Positions 24,601 to 31,972 of a stretch of DNA of 41,149 nt are shown piece after piece (position 1 is the stretch's first letter; each line of letters starts with the position of its first letter). The DNA is from Bacteroidales bacterium (GTDB lineage: Bacteria > Bacteroidota > Bacteroidia > Bacteroidales > Muribaculaceae): assembly GCA_004557825.1 (NCBI GenBank), contig SFFL01000018.1, positions 1 through 41,149 of the forward strand, in the 5' to 3' direction. The translations under genes were made by a program, and so were the position numbers. The notes beneath the pieces were generated by a model. It was not told the DNA's origin, ran no database searches, and saw only the letters and a list, made by a program, of their open reading frames with translations.

Positions 24601-27384
24601 TGGCAGCTCTGCCACTCCTTCAGCGTTGGCAGTAACCGAAGTCTGCGGCACCCACAGAGGCTTGTCGACCGGGCAGACGGAGGAATTGGGCTTATAAAGA
24701 TAGAAGATATTACTTGTTGCGGAATCGGCCAGCGAGGCATCGGCAGTCAGCACCTTCAGGCGGTAAGCGCCGGGGGCCTGTTTGCCGAGCAGCGCAGCAA
24801 TCGAGCCGGGCTGTAGCTCGCCGGAAGCCACCTCTTTTGCGTCGTCCTTAGCCGGAGCGTTGCCGCCACGGGCAAGAGCGCTGCACTTTTCGGCAGCTTT
24901 CACCTTATATAATATATAGCGCAGAGGAGCCGACTGAGCATCGCCGTTGACATCCACCAGGTCAACCAAAGCGCTGAACGGCTGGTCGAGGTTGATGTTC
25001 TGCGGCACGGTCAGCGAAATCTCCAGAGGTTTGCCCAACGAGAAACGTGCGGTAGTAGTCTGCGTCTCGCCGTCGGGAGAAGTCACCTCGATATCGGCCA
25101 GGAACAGGCCGTCGGGTGCCGGGCTGGCGGCAATCGCGGAAGCAGGAATCTCAATGGTGAAATTGCCGTCGGTCGATGTGGTGGTCTCCGTGCGGAAGAA
25201 CTCGGCAGAGGTCTGTGCCCACCACCAGAATCCGCTGCGCACTTTCAGCGACACCTTCACGCGGGCGTCGGCCACGGGGAATCCTGAATACATCACGGCG
25301 CGGCCCGTAATCACTGCGGGGTCGTTGACAGTAGCGGGGCGGTTAACTTTCGCCTCATCCAGCTCAAAAGTGGGGAGCTTGTAGTCGCTCACGGTGAAAT
25401 TGGCCGAACCTATGTGGCGGGCATCCTTCGACATCGTGGCGGCCTCAAGGGTGAATGTGCCGGTAAGCCCTTCTACCGGGAGGTTGAAGCTGCCGCGAGC
25501 ACGCCCCCAGGAGTCGGTGACCACCACAACGGTGTCGACCGGCTGGTAATTGGCGTCGAAAAGTGTCACTGAGCACCGCTTGCCCGGAGCCACGGTGCGG
25601 CTGTCGGGATGGTTTGTGAATGTAAAGAGGGCAAATTCCACCTCATCGCCCGGACGATACAGCTTCAGCGCCGTAAAGAGCGATGCGGTGATGGTGCTGT
25701 CGGCCTCCATCATCGAGAAGCTCGGCGAGGCATAAAAGGGGAATGAATAGCGGTCAACACCTTTTATGGCCGAGAGGCGGCCGCTTTCTTTAAGCCGGAG
25801 AGCCGACACGCCGTCGGCATCGGTGGGCTTGCCCACAGGCTGGAAGCCGGAGCGGCGCGACCAGGGCGCGAAATAAATGGAGGCACCCTTAACCGGTGCG
25901 CCGGTAGTAGGATTCACTACAATTGCCTGGTCGGTATCGCCGATCTTCACGCGGCCGGTGGATAGCGAGGTGCAACTGATTACAGTGCAATAACCTCTGT
26001 CAGTTTCGGCTCCCTCGGCTTCAAGCAGGCAGGCATAATACCCGTAAGCAGGGAGCCGGAAAGTAATGGTATCGCTGGCTCCGAAAGGCACATTTTTATC
26101 GAAACGGATAGTTTTCTCCACCACGCTTTTGGCATAGGCCGGGATGCGGACACCCGACATATTGTCATTGGCGCTGACTACGCGGCTCACATCGAAGACC
26201 TTAAGTGTCACCGACTTGCTGTTGGTGGAAGCAATTCTCGCGGTCACTTCCTCGCCGGGCATAGCCGTGCGGGGGAATGATGCACTTACATTTACACGGC
26301 TGAAATCGGCAATGATATTGTCGATACGGTTTTTATCGTAAAATGCAGGGAATCTCTCGCGGCATTTCAGGAGCATATCGTAGGCCGGGGCGGCATAATC
26401 CACCGGAATACCAGTGGCGTACTCTGCCAGGAAAAGGCCGGAATATACATCTGATTCATTGGCCTGATACAGCCGGAGCATCTCTGCGCGATATGCGGCA
26501 TAGGAGTCCGACTCGCTGAATTTCTGCTGCGGACCGGCATACTCATCCTCCGTAAAGTCTTCTTCCTCAACCTCATTGGTCTCAAACAGATGCTGACGCA
26601 CGAATTTGCGCACATTTACCTCCTGGTAAAAACGCGGAGCGGAATTGTCGGCGTGGAAGGCAATCAGGTCGCCGTACAGCTGCAGGATTCTCGCCAATGG
26701 CGCACAGGTGGCACCGGGGAAAAGATTGCGGTCGGAGGGGTTGGTCATCAGTTTCGGGGAAAGCACCCTCATTCCACTATTATATGATGCAAATTCTTCG
26801 AGATTGTCAATACCTTGCGCCACGATAAAATCATATAGCGTGGGGTAGAAAATCTTGTTTACAGTGGAGGAATCCACTACATTGCCGAAGGCCGTTATCG
26901 GGCTGGTTTTCAGCGCCGCAGCATCGGCCAGCGATGCCTCGACGAGCGAATCCACCCGCTGCAGGAAATCCTCGCGGCACCACAACGTGTAGTTCTCCCC
27001 GGCGATATCCGAGGCCGGCCGGGTGTCGTAGGTATAGGAGTCGGCCGAATAAAGCTGACGGTAAATCGTGGCCGACAGCGCATTGAGCATAGCCCTGGTG
27101 GCCGGATTCTTTTCGGCGAGTGTCACCTGCTTCACCTCAGCCAAAACTGATGGGATGGAGTCGGTGTTGACAATTGATTTTGCCAGGCCAAAATTGATGA
27201 GGGCGCGCACTGCGGCGCGACCGTCGGATTTCCGCATCGCCTCGGCGAGCTGCTGACGTGCCTCCTTTTCCACCTTCTGCGGGAAGGCGAAATCAGGTTT
27301 ACCCGAGTTGGCTGCGTCGGCGTGAAAAAACATTGCTGCAAAGAAAATTAAAATCAGTGAAAGATATGCGGCTGCTTTTTTCAT
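21622..27384 (-). CDS. Alpha-2-macroglobulin-like secreted protein
   Basis: This is a 1920-residue secreted protein, start taken at 27384 (MKKAAAYLSLILIFF; another ATG lies two codons earlier). The signal peptide ends near ADA. Many beta-sandwich MG-like segments fill the first about 1100 residues, including the macroglobulin bait/MG-type VYRPGDEVEF-like element (LKLYRPGDEVEFALFTF). The A2M core block is at about 1185-1230 (AFFRPMLTTAEDGSLEISYEVPDANTTW). The helical domain near 1390-1700 matches the thioester-domain fold, but no CxEQ thioester is seen in the translation. An acidic Glu/Ala/Ser-rich insert lies at about 1135-1180. Bacterial relatives are thought to trap proteases in the envelope; without a thioester, covalent capture is unlikely. 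It is coupled to the GHL10 gene. Confidence 0.9.
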   Translation of the reverse strand: MKKAAAYLSLILIFFAAMFFHADAANSGKPDFAFPQKVEKEARQQLAEAMRKSDGRAAVRALINFGLAKSIVNTDSIPSVLAEVKQVTLAEKNPATRAMLNALSATIYRQLYSADSYTYDTRPASDIAGENYTLWCREDFLQRVDSLVEASLADAAALKTSPITAFGNVVDSSTVNKIFYPTLYDFIVAQGIDNLEEFASYNSGMRVLSPKLMTNPSDRNLFPGATCAPLARILQLYGDLIAFHADNSAPRFYQEVNVRKFVRQHLFETNEVEEEDFTEDEYAGPQQKFSESDSYAAYRAEMLRLYQANESDVYSGLFLAEYATGIPVDYAAPAYDMLLKCRERFPAFYDKNRIDNIIADFSRVNVSASFPRTAMPGEEVTARIASTNSKSVTLKVFDVSRVVSANDNMSGVRIPAYAKSVVEKTIRFDKNVPFGASDTITFRLPAYGYYACLLEAEGAETDRGYCTVISCTSLSTGRVKIGDTDQAIVVNPTTGAPVKGASIYFAPWSRRSGFQPVGKPTDADGVSALRLKESGRLSAIKGVDRYSFPFYASPSFSMMEADSTITASLFTALKLYRPGDEVEFALFTFTNHPDSRTVAPGKRCSVTLFDANYQPVDTVVVVTDSWGRARGSFNLPVEGLTGTFTLEAATMSKDARHIGSANFTVSDYKLPTFELDEAKVNRPATVNDPAVITGRAVMYSGFPVADARVKVSLKVRSGFWWWAQTSAEFFRTETTTSTDGNFTIEIPASAIAASPAPDGLFLADIEVTSPDGETQTTTARFSLGKPLEISLTVPQNINLDQPFSALVDLVDVNGDAQSAPLRYILYKVKAAEKCSALARGGNAPAKDDAKEVASGELQPGSIAALLGKQAPGAYRLKVLTADASLADSATSNIFYLYKPNSSVCPVDKPLWVPQTSVTANAEGVAELPVGSALADTWMRMTVSVYPGKVVEQRWIRPRKGVHTVKILLPQGALSADVMLNTVYGSEHYSASATVLASISDKAIDLKITTFRDKVTPGSTEKVTLRVSPKGDTPAQSALVLDMTNAAIDALAANPLSISPFRPAGWMTDTDGWLFPDGREYVNGGYKRLDEAVVTAPEFEFYGYQFGKNNKFLSRNMFIRGSHKMAATGAVLEESVMLMDAVAPEAAEMKAEATEVGSGAEDEASSDSDAGAPVEEKKESYRPSEIPLAFFRPMLTTAEDGSLEISYEVPDANTTWILRALAYNSNTLVANASANIVASKPVMVSLNAPRFLRVADRALLAASVMNNTDSLQRVAVKAQVLSSVDNSVVATTDTIFEMDARTAQVVRLEVEAPAGVPGLIYRVMATAGDFADGEQSLMPVLPSEQDVTESKMFYIAPNASGFEMELPAIGKDDRAYLNFTENPAWEVVSALPGLRENKINSSLEGAAALFSACVAEGLIRDNAELSRVLRRWLDNPTDSALVSNFEKNKELKSMLLASTPWVSEALSDTQRMQRLALLFDKRQCERAKQEAMALLAKTRVSGGWSWTDKYPDVSEFCTEAVLEQLGDLRRMGWLPADKRLSQWIKESCEYLDREAVKRFKKYPDSDFLLYVLLRDAFPEVKYSTAASRVVEAQVQRCLAQWKKVPVVYRAAYATVLNNHGYNATARRLLASLREMATSTPEKGMWWQQLDRSTFGPYDRIGCTAIILDAFHNVEPRCADIDKIRQFLILNKTNNDWGNGVITSQVITSILTSGAPLKVNTRATAIRVGDTLLQPTSPEYATGAFTEQITSLLAKPEKLVIDRQADYPSVGGVLTMRRLPMDSIKAVGCEEISVEKSLSVFDGTQWVASDSFKVGDRVRVELVLKVEDDLSYVVIEDLRASGLEPAEQLPAPIWSEGLCFYRENRDSQTNIFIDFLPRGTYRLAYELFASGAGTFASGVARTQSAYNPIVAAHSAGTILTIR

Positions 27385-27422
27385 AACCATACGATTAGGA
27401 ATGAAATAAAGTATTTATTATC

Positions 27423-27457
27423 AAAAAAAGAGGAGGAGACGCTCTTCGTCCCCTCCT
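27423..27457 (-). terminator. Intrinsic terminator of the sigma/anti-sigma/Spy-like operon
   Basis: On the minus strand AGGAGGGGACG pairs with CGTCTCCTCCT (27447-27457 with 27431-27441), with one G-T wobble and a five-base loop. Seven T follow (plus-strand a 27423-27429). This is the clearest intrinsic terminator in the window. It separates the small operon from the macroglobulin gene, whose start lies only about 38 bp further on; I see no convincing -7 box in that gap. Confidence 0.9.
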
Positions 27458-27509
27458 TATATCTTCAAGCTGCTATAATCAATCTGCTCAGAGTCCAGGG
27501 GGCCGGCCT

Positions 27510-27980
27510 TTATCTGTCGGCGGCCTTTGCTCTGGAACGGAGCCGATGATGCTGCTTCATAAGCTCGCGGTTGAACGACCGCTCCACCGCTTTAAGCCGG
27601 AACATCTGGCGGGGAGAAAGTATCGTCTTGAACTTGTCGAGATATTCGCGCTCGATGGCAGCCTCACGGGTTTTGGCATTATAGACAGCTTCGGTAGCCT
27701 TTTCGTAGTCGGCATCGGTGGCATTGTCCATATCGGCCACCTTCTTCTCCAGCGAGCGGGCTTCATCGTTGATGCGGGCTATTTCATCCTCCATATCCTC
27801 ATACAGTGGGAAGAATTTGCTTTCCTGCTGCGAAGAAAGGTCAAGTTCCTTGGTGAGATATGCGCGCTTATACTGGCGCATCTCGGTCATCCACTGGCTG
27901 CGGTCGCCACGGCCTTGCGGAGCGGCCCAGGTAGCGAGGGAGGATAAGAATATAAGCGATATTGCTATGATTTTTCTCAT
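27510..27980 (-). CDS. Small periplasmic Spy/CpxP-like protein
   Basis: This is a 156-residue exported protein from the start at 27980 (MRKIIAISLIFLSSLATWAA); the longer frame to 28004 adds 8 residues before the signal peptide. The mature part is charged and helical, with two short motifs of the LTxxQ kind used by Spy and CpxP (DLSSQQESKFFPLYEDM and LSPRQMFRLKAVERSF). Such proteins act as periplasmic chaperones or stress sensors. It lies 44 bp after the putative anti-sigma gene, so a role in envelope-stress sensing is a reasonable inference. Function is not proven. Confidence 0.75.
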   Translation of the reverse strand: MRKIIAISLIFLSSLATWAAPQGRGDRSQWMTEMRQYKRAYLTKELDLSSQQESKFFPLYEDMEDEIARINDEARSLEKKVADMDNATDADYEKATEAVYNAKTREAAIEREYLDKFKTILSPRQMFRLKAVERSFNRELMKQHHRLRSRAKAADR

Positions 27981-28024
27981 TGTGAGAGGAATTACATTAT
28001 ACAATGCTTCGGGCTGCGGGAGCG

Positions 28025-28459
28025 TCAGTGCTCGGCGCCATCCAGCGAATCGGCAGGAGTCATATCATCCACGGAAATACTGTCGAGATACATTTCCTCC
28101 ATCATTTCCCGGTCGTTGATATCGTCCTCAATATATTCGTATACGAAGTTGTCGTCGGAAAGGGCGCGGCTGAGCACCTCATTGTTCTCTACGGAGAAAT
28201 CTACGCCCGAGCCGCCAATCATCGTGAACATCTGCACCATCAGCCAGATGCCGGCAAACATTGCCGCCATATAGGCAAAGGGACGCACCCGCTGCCACAA
28301 GGTGCGGGGAGCCTCAAGGATGCGCGTCGACTCGGCAGCCTCATTGTAAGGAAGCTGCCCTTCCATACGCCGGCAGAAGTCATCGAAGAAGCCATCGGGC
28401 ACGGTCATACCGTCGCGATGGTCAACCTTTTTGAGAATATTTTCCTTATCTGATTTCAT
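28025..28459 (-). CDS. Putative membrane anti-sigma factor
   Basis: This is a 144-residue protein with one membrane helix (about 60-82, FAYMAAMFAGIWLMVQMFTM). The cytoplasmic N-terminal part has the pattern VPDGFFDDFCRRMEGQLP seen in short proteins next to ECF sigma factors in Bacteroidetes. The outer part is short and strongly acidic (VYEYIEDDINDREMMEEMY). Its position directly after an ECF sigma gene supports an anti-sigma role. No zinc-binding HxxxCxxC motif is visible, so it is not a ZAS-type factor. The 170 bp between it and the sigma gene holds no clear element. Confidence 0.7.
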   Translation of the reverse strand: MKSDKENILKKVDHRDGMTVPDGFFDDFCRRMEGQLPYNEAAESTRILEAPRTLWQRVRPFAYMAAMFAGIWLMVQMFTMIGGSGVDFSVENNEVLSRALSDDNFVYEYIEDDINDREMMEEMYLDSISVDDMTPADSLDGAEH

Positions 28460-28629
28460 CTATACTGTTTTGAAGCTACAGTGCAGGCAGACCTTCGGCC
28501 GCTTGCTTTTCTGAGATTTTGACATCCCGACCGCTGAAAGGTTTAACGCCTGCTGATTTTTTCTGAATTTTATGTGATAATTTTAGTGATTGCATATATG
28601 GGCAGTGCGCTCCGAGGCAACTCCGCCAA

Positions 28630-29190
28630 TTAATCGTGGGTATCGAAATATTGTTCTATCTTCTTGACGGCCAAGTGATAGGAAGACTTCAAAGCGCCTA
28701 CCGAAGTACCCAGAATCTCCGACATCTGTTCATACTTCATTTCGTCGTAATACTTCATATTGAACACAATCCGCTGCTTTTCGGGCAGTGTGGCCACGGC
28801 CATACGGAGCTTCTTGGCCAGCGCGTCGCCGTCGACATATTCGTCGCTCTCCACAAGCTGCGCCAAATGGCTTTCCTCATCGTCGAGGCTGACACTGAGC
28901 CGTTTGCGCTCTTTGGCCAGGAATGTGATCGACTCATTCAGGGCAATCTTATAAAGCCAGGTCGACAATTTGGCATCGCCACGGAAACCGTCGACGCTCT
29001 GCCAGGCCTTCAGGAAGGTGTTCTGCAGAATATCGGAAGCATCGTCGTGGCTCTCCACCATACGGCGTATCTGCCAGTAAAGCGGCTCGGAATACCGGCG
29101 CATAACCTCATTGAACGCCTCGCGGCACGTGTCGGGGCGCCGCAGACGGTCTATAAGCTGGTAGTCTTCGCGTGGTGTTTCTTTTGCCAT
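28630..29190 (-). CDS. ECF-type RNA polymerase sigma factor
   Basis: This is a 186-residue sigma-70 family regulator of the extracytoplasmic group. Region 2 includes DDASDILQNTFLKAWQSVDGFRGDAKLSTWLYKIALN; region 4 includes LPEKQRIVFNMKYYDEMKYEQMSEILGTSVGALKSSYHLAVKKI with a helix-turn-helix. I use the ATG at 29190 because the longer frame to 29238 would start upstream of the likely promoter. It heads the three-gene operon with a putative anti-sigma and a Spy-like protein. Which promoters it reads cannot be told from the sequence. Confidence 0.95.
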   Translation of the reverse strand: MAKETPREDYQLIDRLRRPDTCREAFNEVMRRYSEPLYWQIRRMVESHDDASDILQNTFLKAWQSVDGFRGDAKLSTWLYKIALNESITFLAKERKRLSVSLDDEESHLAQLVESDEYVDGDALAKKLRMAVATLPEKQRIVFNMKYYDEMKYEQMSEILGTSVGALKSSYHLAVKKIEQYFDTHD

Positions 29191-29207
29191 CAGATTGCTT
29201 TTGCCTT

Positions 29208-29239
29208 CAAATTTAACACTTTTATTTCGCATACGCAAC
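29208..29239 (-). promoter_or_regulatory. Likely promoter of the ECF sigma gene
   Basis: On the minus strand the -7 box TAAATTTG (29215-29208) fits TAnnTTTG exactly. A -33 candidate GTTG (29239-29236) lies at 20-bp spacing, within the usual 19-21 bp. The implied start leaves a leader of roughly 10 bases before the ATG at 29190, which supports that start codon. Confidence 0.6.
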
Positions 29240-29281
29240 TGTGCGCTCCGTTTTTAATATTTTTTCAAAAAATCTTGAAAA

Positions 29282-29315
29282 CGTATTAAAATACGAATTA
29301 TTTACATTAACTTTG
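29282..29315 (+). promoter_or_regulatory. Promoter and inverted repeat for the secreted sorting-domain protein
   Basis: TAACTTTG (29308-29315) is a consensus -7 box, about 85 bases before the ATG. CGTATT-AA-AATACG (29282-29295) is a perfect palindrome centred near -33, where an operator or alternative -33 element would lie. No TTTG -33 box is present at normal spacing. Confidence 0.55.
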
Positions 29316-29399
29316 CAAACGATTGATATCATTCATCACACAGCAATATAAACAGACATCTTTTAATCACTTTACAATATTATTAAATTCAATCATTCT

Positions 29400-31739
29400 A
29401 TGAGAGGTAGTTTACTCCTTTTATTATCAATGGCTACTGCCGCCGCATCGGCGGCTCCCCTGGCCATCGACGCAAAAGTTACTCCCGGCAAAGCCACCGT
29501 CACACAGTCGGTAGTGAAAGCTAAAAAATCAGCCAAAGCCGCAGCTCCCTGCAAGCGTCAGGCGCTCTCTTTCAAAGGGCTGCAGAATGGCCGGAAAGCT
29601 CCCGGGCTGGCAAAACTGACTAAGAATAATGTAATCAATCCCGCCGCTCTCCGCTCTAAGGCTCCCCGCAAAGCAGAGGCCACCGACAACGGCATCACCT
29701 ACTTCCAGTCGTTTGAAGAGGGCACGATAGAGCTCTGCGGCTGGTCGGTCGAATCAAAAGCTACCGTAGCATCTCCCTGGGGACTTGTCAACAATGACGA
29801 GTTGGCTGATGCATTCGGCTCACTACAGGCTCCCGACGGTTACCAGATAGCATTTCTACAATATAATGCCGATGCGCTTGACGAATGGCTTATTTCGCCT
29901 GCAGTCACCGTGGCACAGGACGACCAGCTGTCGTTCTGGATGTATACCGGTGTCGCTTACTTCAATTCATTGAAGAATGTCGACTTTGATACATATGAAT
30001 ATACCAGCGACCCTGTCAGAATCGGTGATATTGAGATATACGCCCGCGAGGGAGAAGGAGAATGGACTAAAATCTGGAGTATGATGGACAGCTATGCCGG
30101 TGCTTCTTTCTTAGAACTATACAATGCAGAGATCGGCACCAAGACTGTATCGCTGGCCGCTTACGTGGGCAAAACCGTGCAGTTTGCCTTCCGCTACTGG
30201 GGCACCGACTGCGACTCGGCTATGCTCGACGCAGTGAAAATCGGCAAGCCCTCCCTCGAAGGCGTAAGCATCCTTGAGCCTTTCGAAATGCTCTACTGGG
30301 GTTGCGACCGCTCTACCGACTGGTACATTTTCAACACCCCTCTTGCACTCGCACCGGTTGAGGGTCCGTTGACCTGGACGAACATCTCCGACTATGTGGA
30401 AGGCGCCACCTATACCTGGACCTACGATGACCCCGAGACATTTGAATCAGTCACAGCTGAGGATGGAGATGATGGACTGACCGTGACTTATCATCCCGAC
30501 TTCTACGACGAAGAAACCTGCCGCAACAATATATATAGTGCCCCCGTGCTCACAGGCACTGCTCCCGGTGCATCGCCAGCCAGCGACACCCGCGGCTACT
30601 CATTCCTGCAGGCCGGCGGCAAAGCCGAATTCCCCGTAACCGATCTTACAGGCGCATCATATATGGCTGAATACGGCCTGCTCCCCTACGTCTGGAATCT
30701 TGAAGGCGCCACCGTGCTGCAAATCGACGATGAAACCATCGGCGACCCCGCCATCCCCGTCTTCGGCCACAACGCCAACACCGACAAATACTGGCTCAAC
30801 TACACATATGACGGCGAAACTCCCAAGGAGGGCGACGAGGTAAAACTCACCGGTTACCTCAACTTTATATATGCTCCCTCATCACCGTTGGTAGTGACCG
30901 GCGTACATACTCTGGCGCTTGGCCAGATTTCAGCGGCAGCCAAATTCCGCTGCGACTTCTATGTTCTTAATGATGATGGCACAATCGACGATGCCAACAT
31001 CTTCGCCACTGCATACTCCGAAGGCGACAAGGTAATGGTAGATGAAGGCACCACCAACGACTTCCTTACCATCTGCTTCGATTTCGACGAACCCGTTATT
31101 CTCGACAACGTGAAAGGCTCGGCCTACGTTGTGAAAATCTCCGGATTCAACTCCTCAGAAGTCACTTATTTTGCTCCGTTACAGTCGGATATCCCCGACC
31201 CCAACGGAATGTGCTTCGGCTATGTTGAGAAATGGCTGAACATCACCGGCTTTGACCCCTGCAGCTCCTATATGCCTATTGCATATGTCGATGGCCAACA
31301 CGGCCCCTGCTACAATGCTTTCTGCATCAACCTCGAAGGCTACTATCCCTTCATGGTCTGCGACCAGACCGAAGCAGAAGTGCATGAAGGCAAACCCGTA
31401 CAGATCAGCCTGGGCAGCTACTACGACGGCGCCGACCTCACCATCGACGCTCCCGACGGCATCACCGCCACAGCTGCTGGCCGCTACGACAATTGCCTGC
31501 TCACCCTCAACGCCACAAAAGATGTTGAAGGCATAGTCACCGTATCGGCTCCCGGTGTGAAAAAGAAAATCAAAGTGAAAGGCACCTCCGGCATCATCGA
31601 CATCAAGGCCGACAGCGATGCAGCCGTCACCGACATCTACACCATCGACGGCCGCAAAGTCAACGCCGCCCAGGCCCAACAGGGCATCTACATCCTGCGC
31701 CGCGCCGACGGCACCACTGCCAAAGCCCGCATCCGCTAA
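29400..31739 (+). CDS. Large secreted protein with jelly-roll region and C-terminal sorting-like domain
   Basis: This is a 779-residue exported protein whose specific function I do not recognise. A signal peptide covers about 1-19. A Lys/Ala-rich linker (about 25-95) follows. Residues about 98-273 look like a choice-of-anchor/jelly-roll beta domain (TYFQSFEEGTIELCGW ... FRYWGTDCDSAMLDAVKIG). The middle is beta-rich and acidic. The final about 46 residues (TDIYTIDGRKVNAAQ ... GIYILRRADGTTAKARIR) match the Por/type IX-like C-terminal sorting pattern. It faces away from the ECF sigma operon across a 209-bp divergent gap. A hairpin terminator follows. It is probably surface-exposed or released. 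Confidence 0.8.
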   Translation: MRGSLLLLLSMATAAASAAPLAIDAKVTPGKATVTQSVVKAKKSAKAAAPCKRQALSFKGLQNGRKAPGLAKLTKNNVINPAALRSKAPRKAEATDNGITYFQSFEEGTIELCGWSVESKATVASPWGLVNNDELADAFGSLQAPDGYQIAFLQYNADALDEWLISPAVTVAQDDQLSFWMYTGVAYFNSLKNVDFDTYEYTSDPVRIGDIEIYAREGEGEWTKIWSMMDSYAGASFLELYNAEIGTKTVSLAAYVGKTVQFAFRYWGTDCDSAMLDAVKIGKPSLEGVSILEPFEMLYWGCDRSTDWYIFNTPLALAPVEGPLTWTNISDYVEGATYTWTYDDPETFESVTAEDGDDGLTVTYHPDFYDEETCRNNIYSAPVLTGTAPGASPASDTRGYSFLQAGGKAEFPVTDLTGASYMAEYGLLPYVWNLEGATVLQIDDETIGDPAIPVFGHNANTDKYWLNYTYDGETPKEGDEVKLTGYLNFIYAPSSPLVVTGVHTLALGQISAAAKFRCDFYVLNDDGTIDDANIFATAYSEGDKVMVDEGTTNDFLTICFDFDEPVILDNVKGSAYVVKISGFNSSEVTYFAPLQSDIPDPNGMCFGYVEKWLNITGFDPCSSYMPIAYVDGQHGPCYNAFCINLEGYYPFMVCDQTEAEVHEGKPVQISLGSYYDGADLTIDAPDGITATAAGRYDNCLLTLNATKDVEGIVTVSAPGVKKKIKVKGTSGIIDIKADSDAAVTDIYTIDGRKVNAAQAQQGIYILRRADGTTAKARIR

Positions 31740-31762
31740 CCCCGCAGACTAATATCCCATCT

Positions 31763-31795
31763 AAGCCGGTTCGACACTCGCTGCCGAACCGGCTT
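31763..31795 (+). terminator. Hairpin terminator after the secreted protein gene
   Basis: AAGCCGGTTCG (31763-31773) and CGAACCGGCTT (31785-31795) form a perfect 11-base stem around an 11-base loop, 24 bp after the stop. It is followed by CATATTTC and not a strong T-run, but position and stem strength support termination. Confidence 0.75.
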
Positions 31796-31846
31796 CATAT
31801 TTCAGCGCCATATCACTCATATATTTCAAATATCTAATATCTCCCA

Positions 31847-31899
31847 TCTAAGAACTGAGAACTAAATACTCCCATCTACTATCTAAGAACTAAGAACTA
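31847..31899. repeat. Short direct repeats upstream of the TonB receptor promoter
   Basis: TCTAAGAACTGAGAACTA (31847-31864) recurs with one change at 31882-31899, 35 bp later, and CCCATCTA occurs three times between 31757 and 31878. The repeats end about 20 bp before the -7 box of the next gene. Function is unknown. Confidence 0.6.
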
Positions 31900-31919
31900 T
31901 AATTATCGGATTTTTTTCG

Positions 31920-31927
31920 TAACTTTG
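31920..31927 (+). promoter_or_regulatory. -7 box of the TonB receptor gene
   Basis: TAACTTTG is a perfect match to TAnnTTTG and the same octamer as at 29308 and 38407. It overlaps the most upstream possible TTG codon of the receptor frame (31925), so translation must start further downstream. Confidence 0.65.
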
Positions 31928-31972
31928 CGGAAATTATTCGCAGAAAACACACATTTACTTGTCTGTAAGGCG

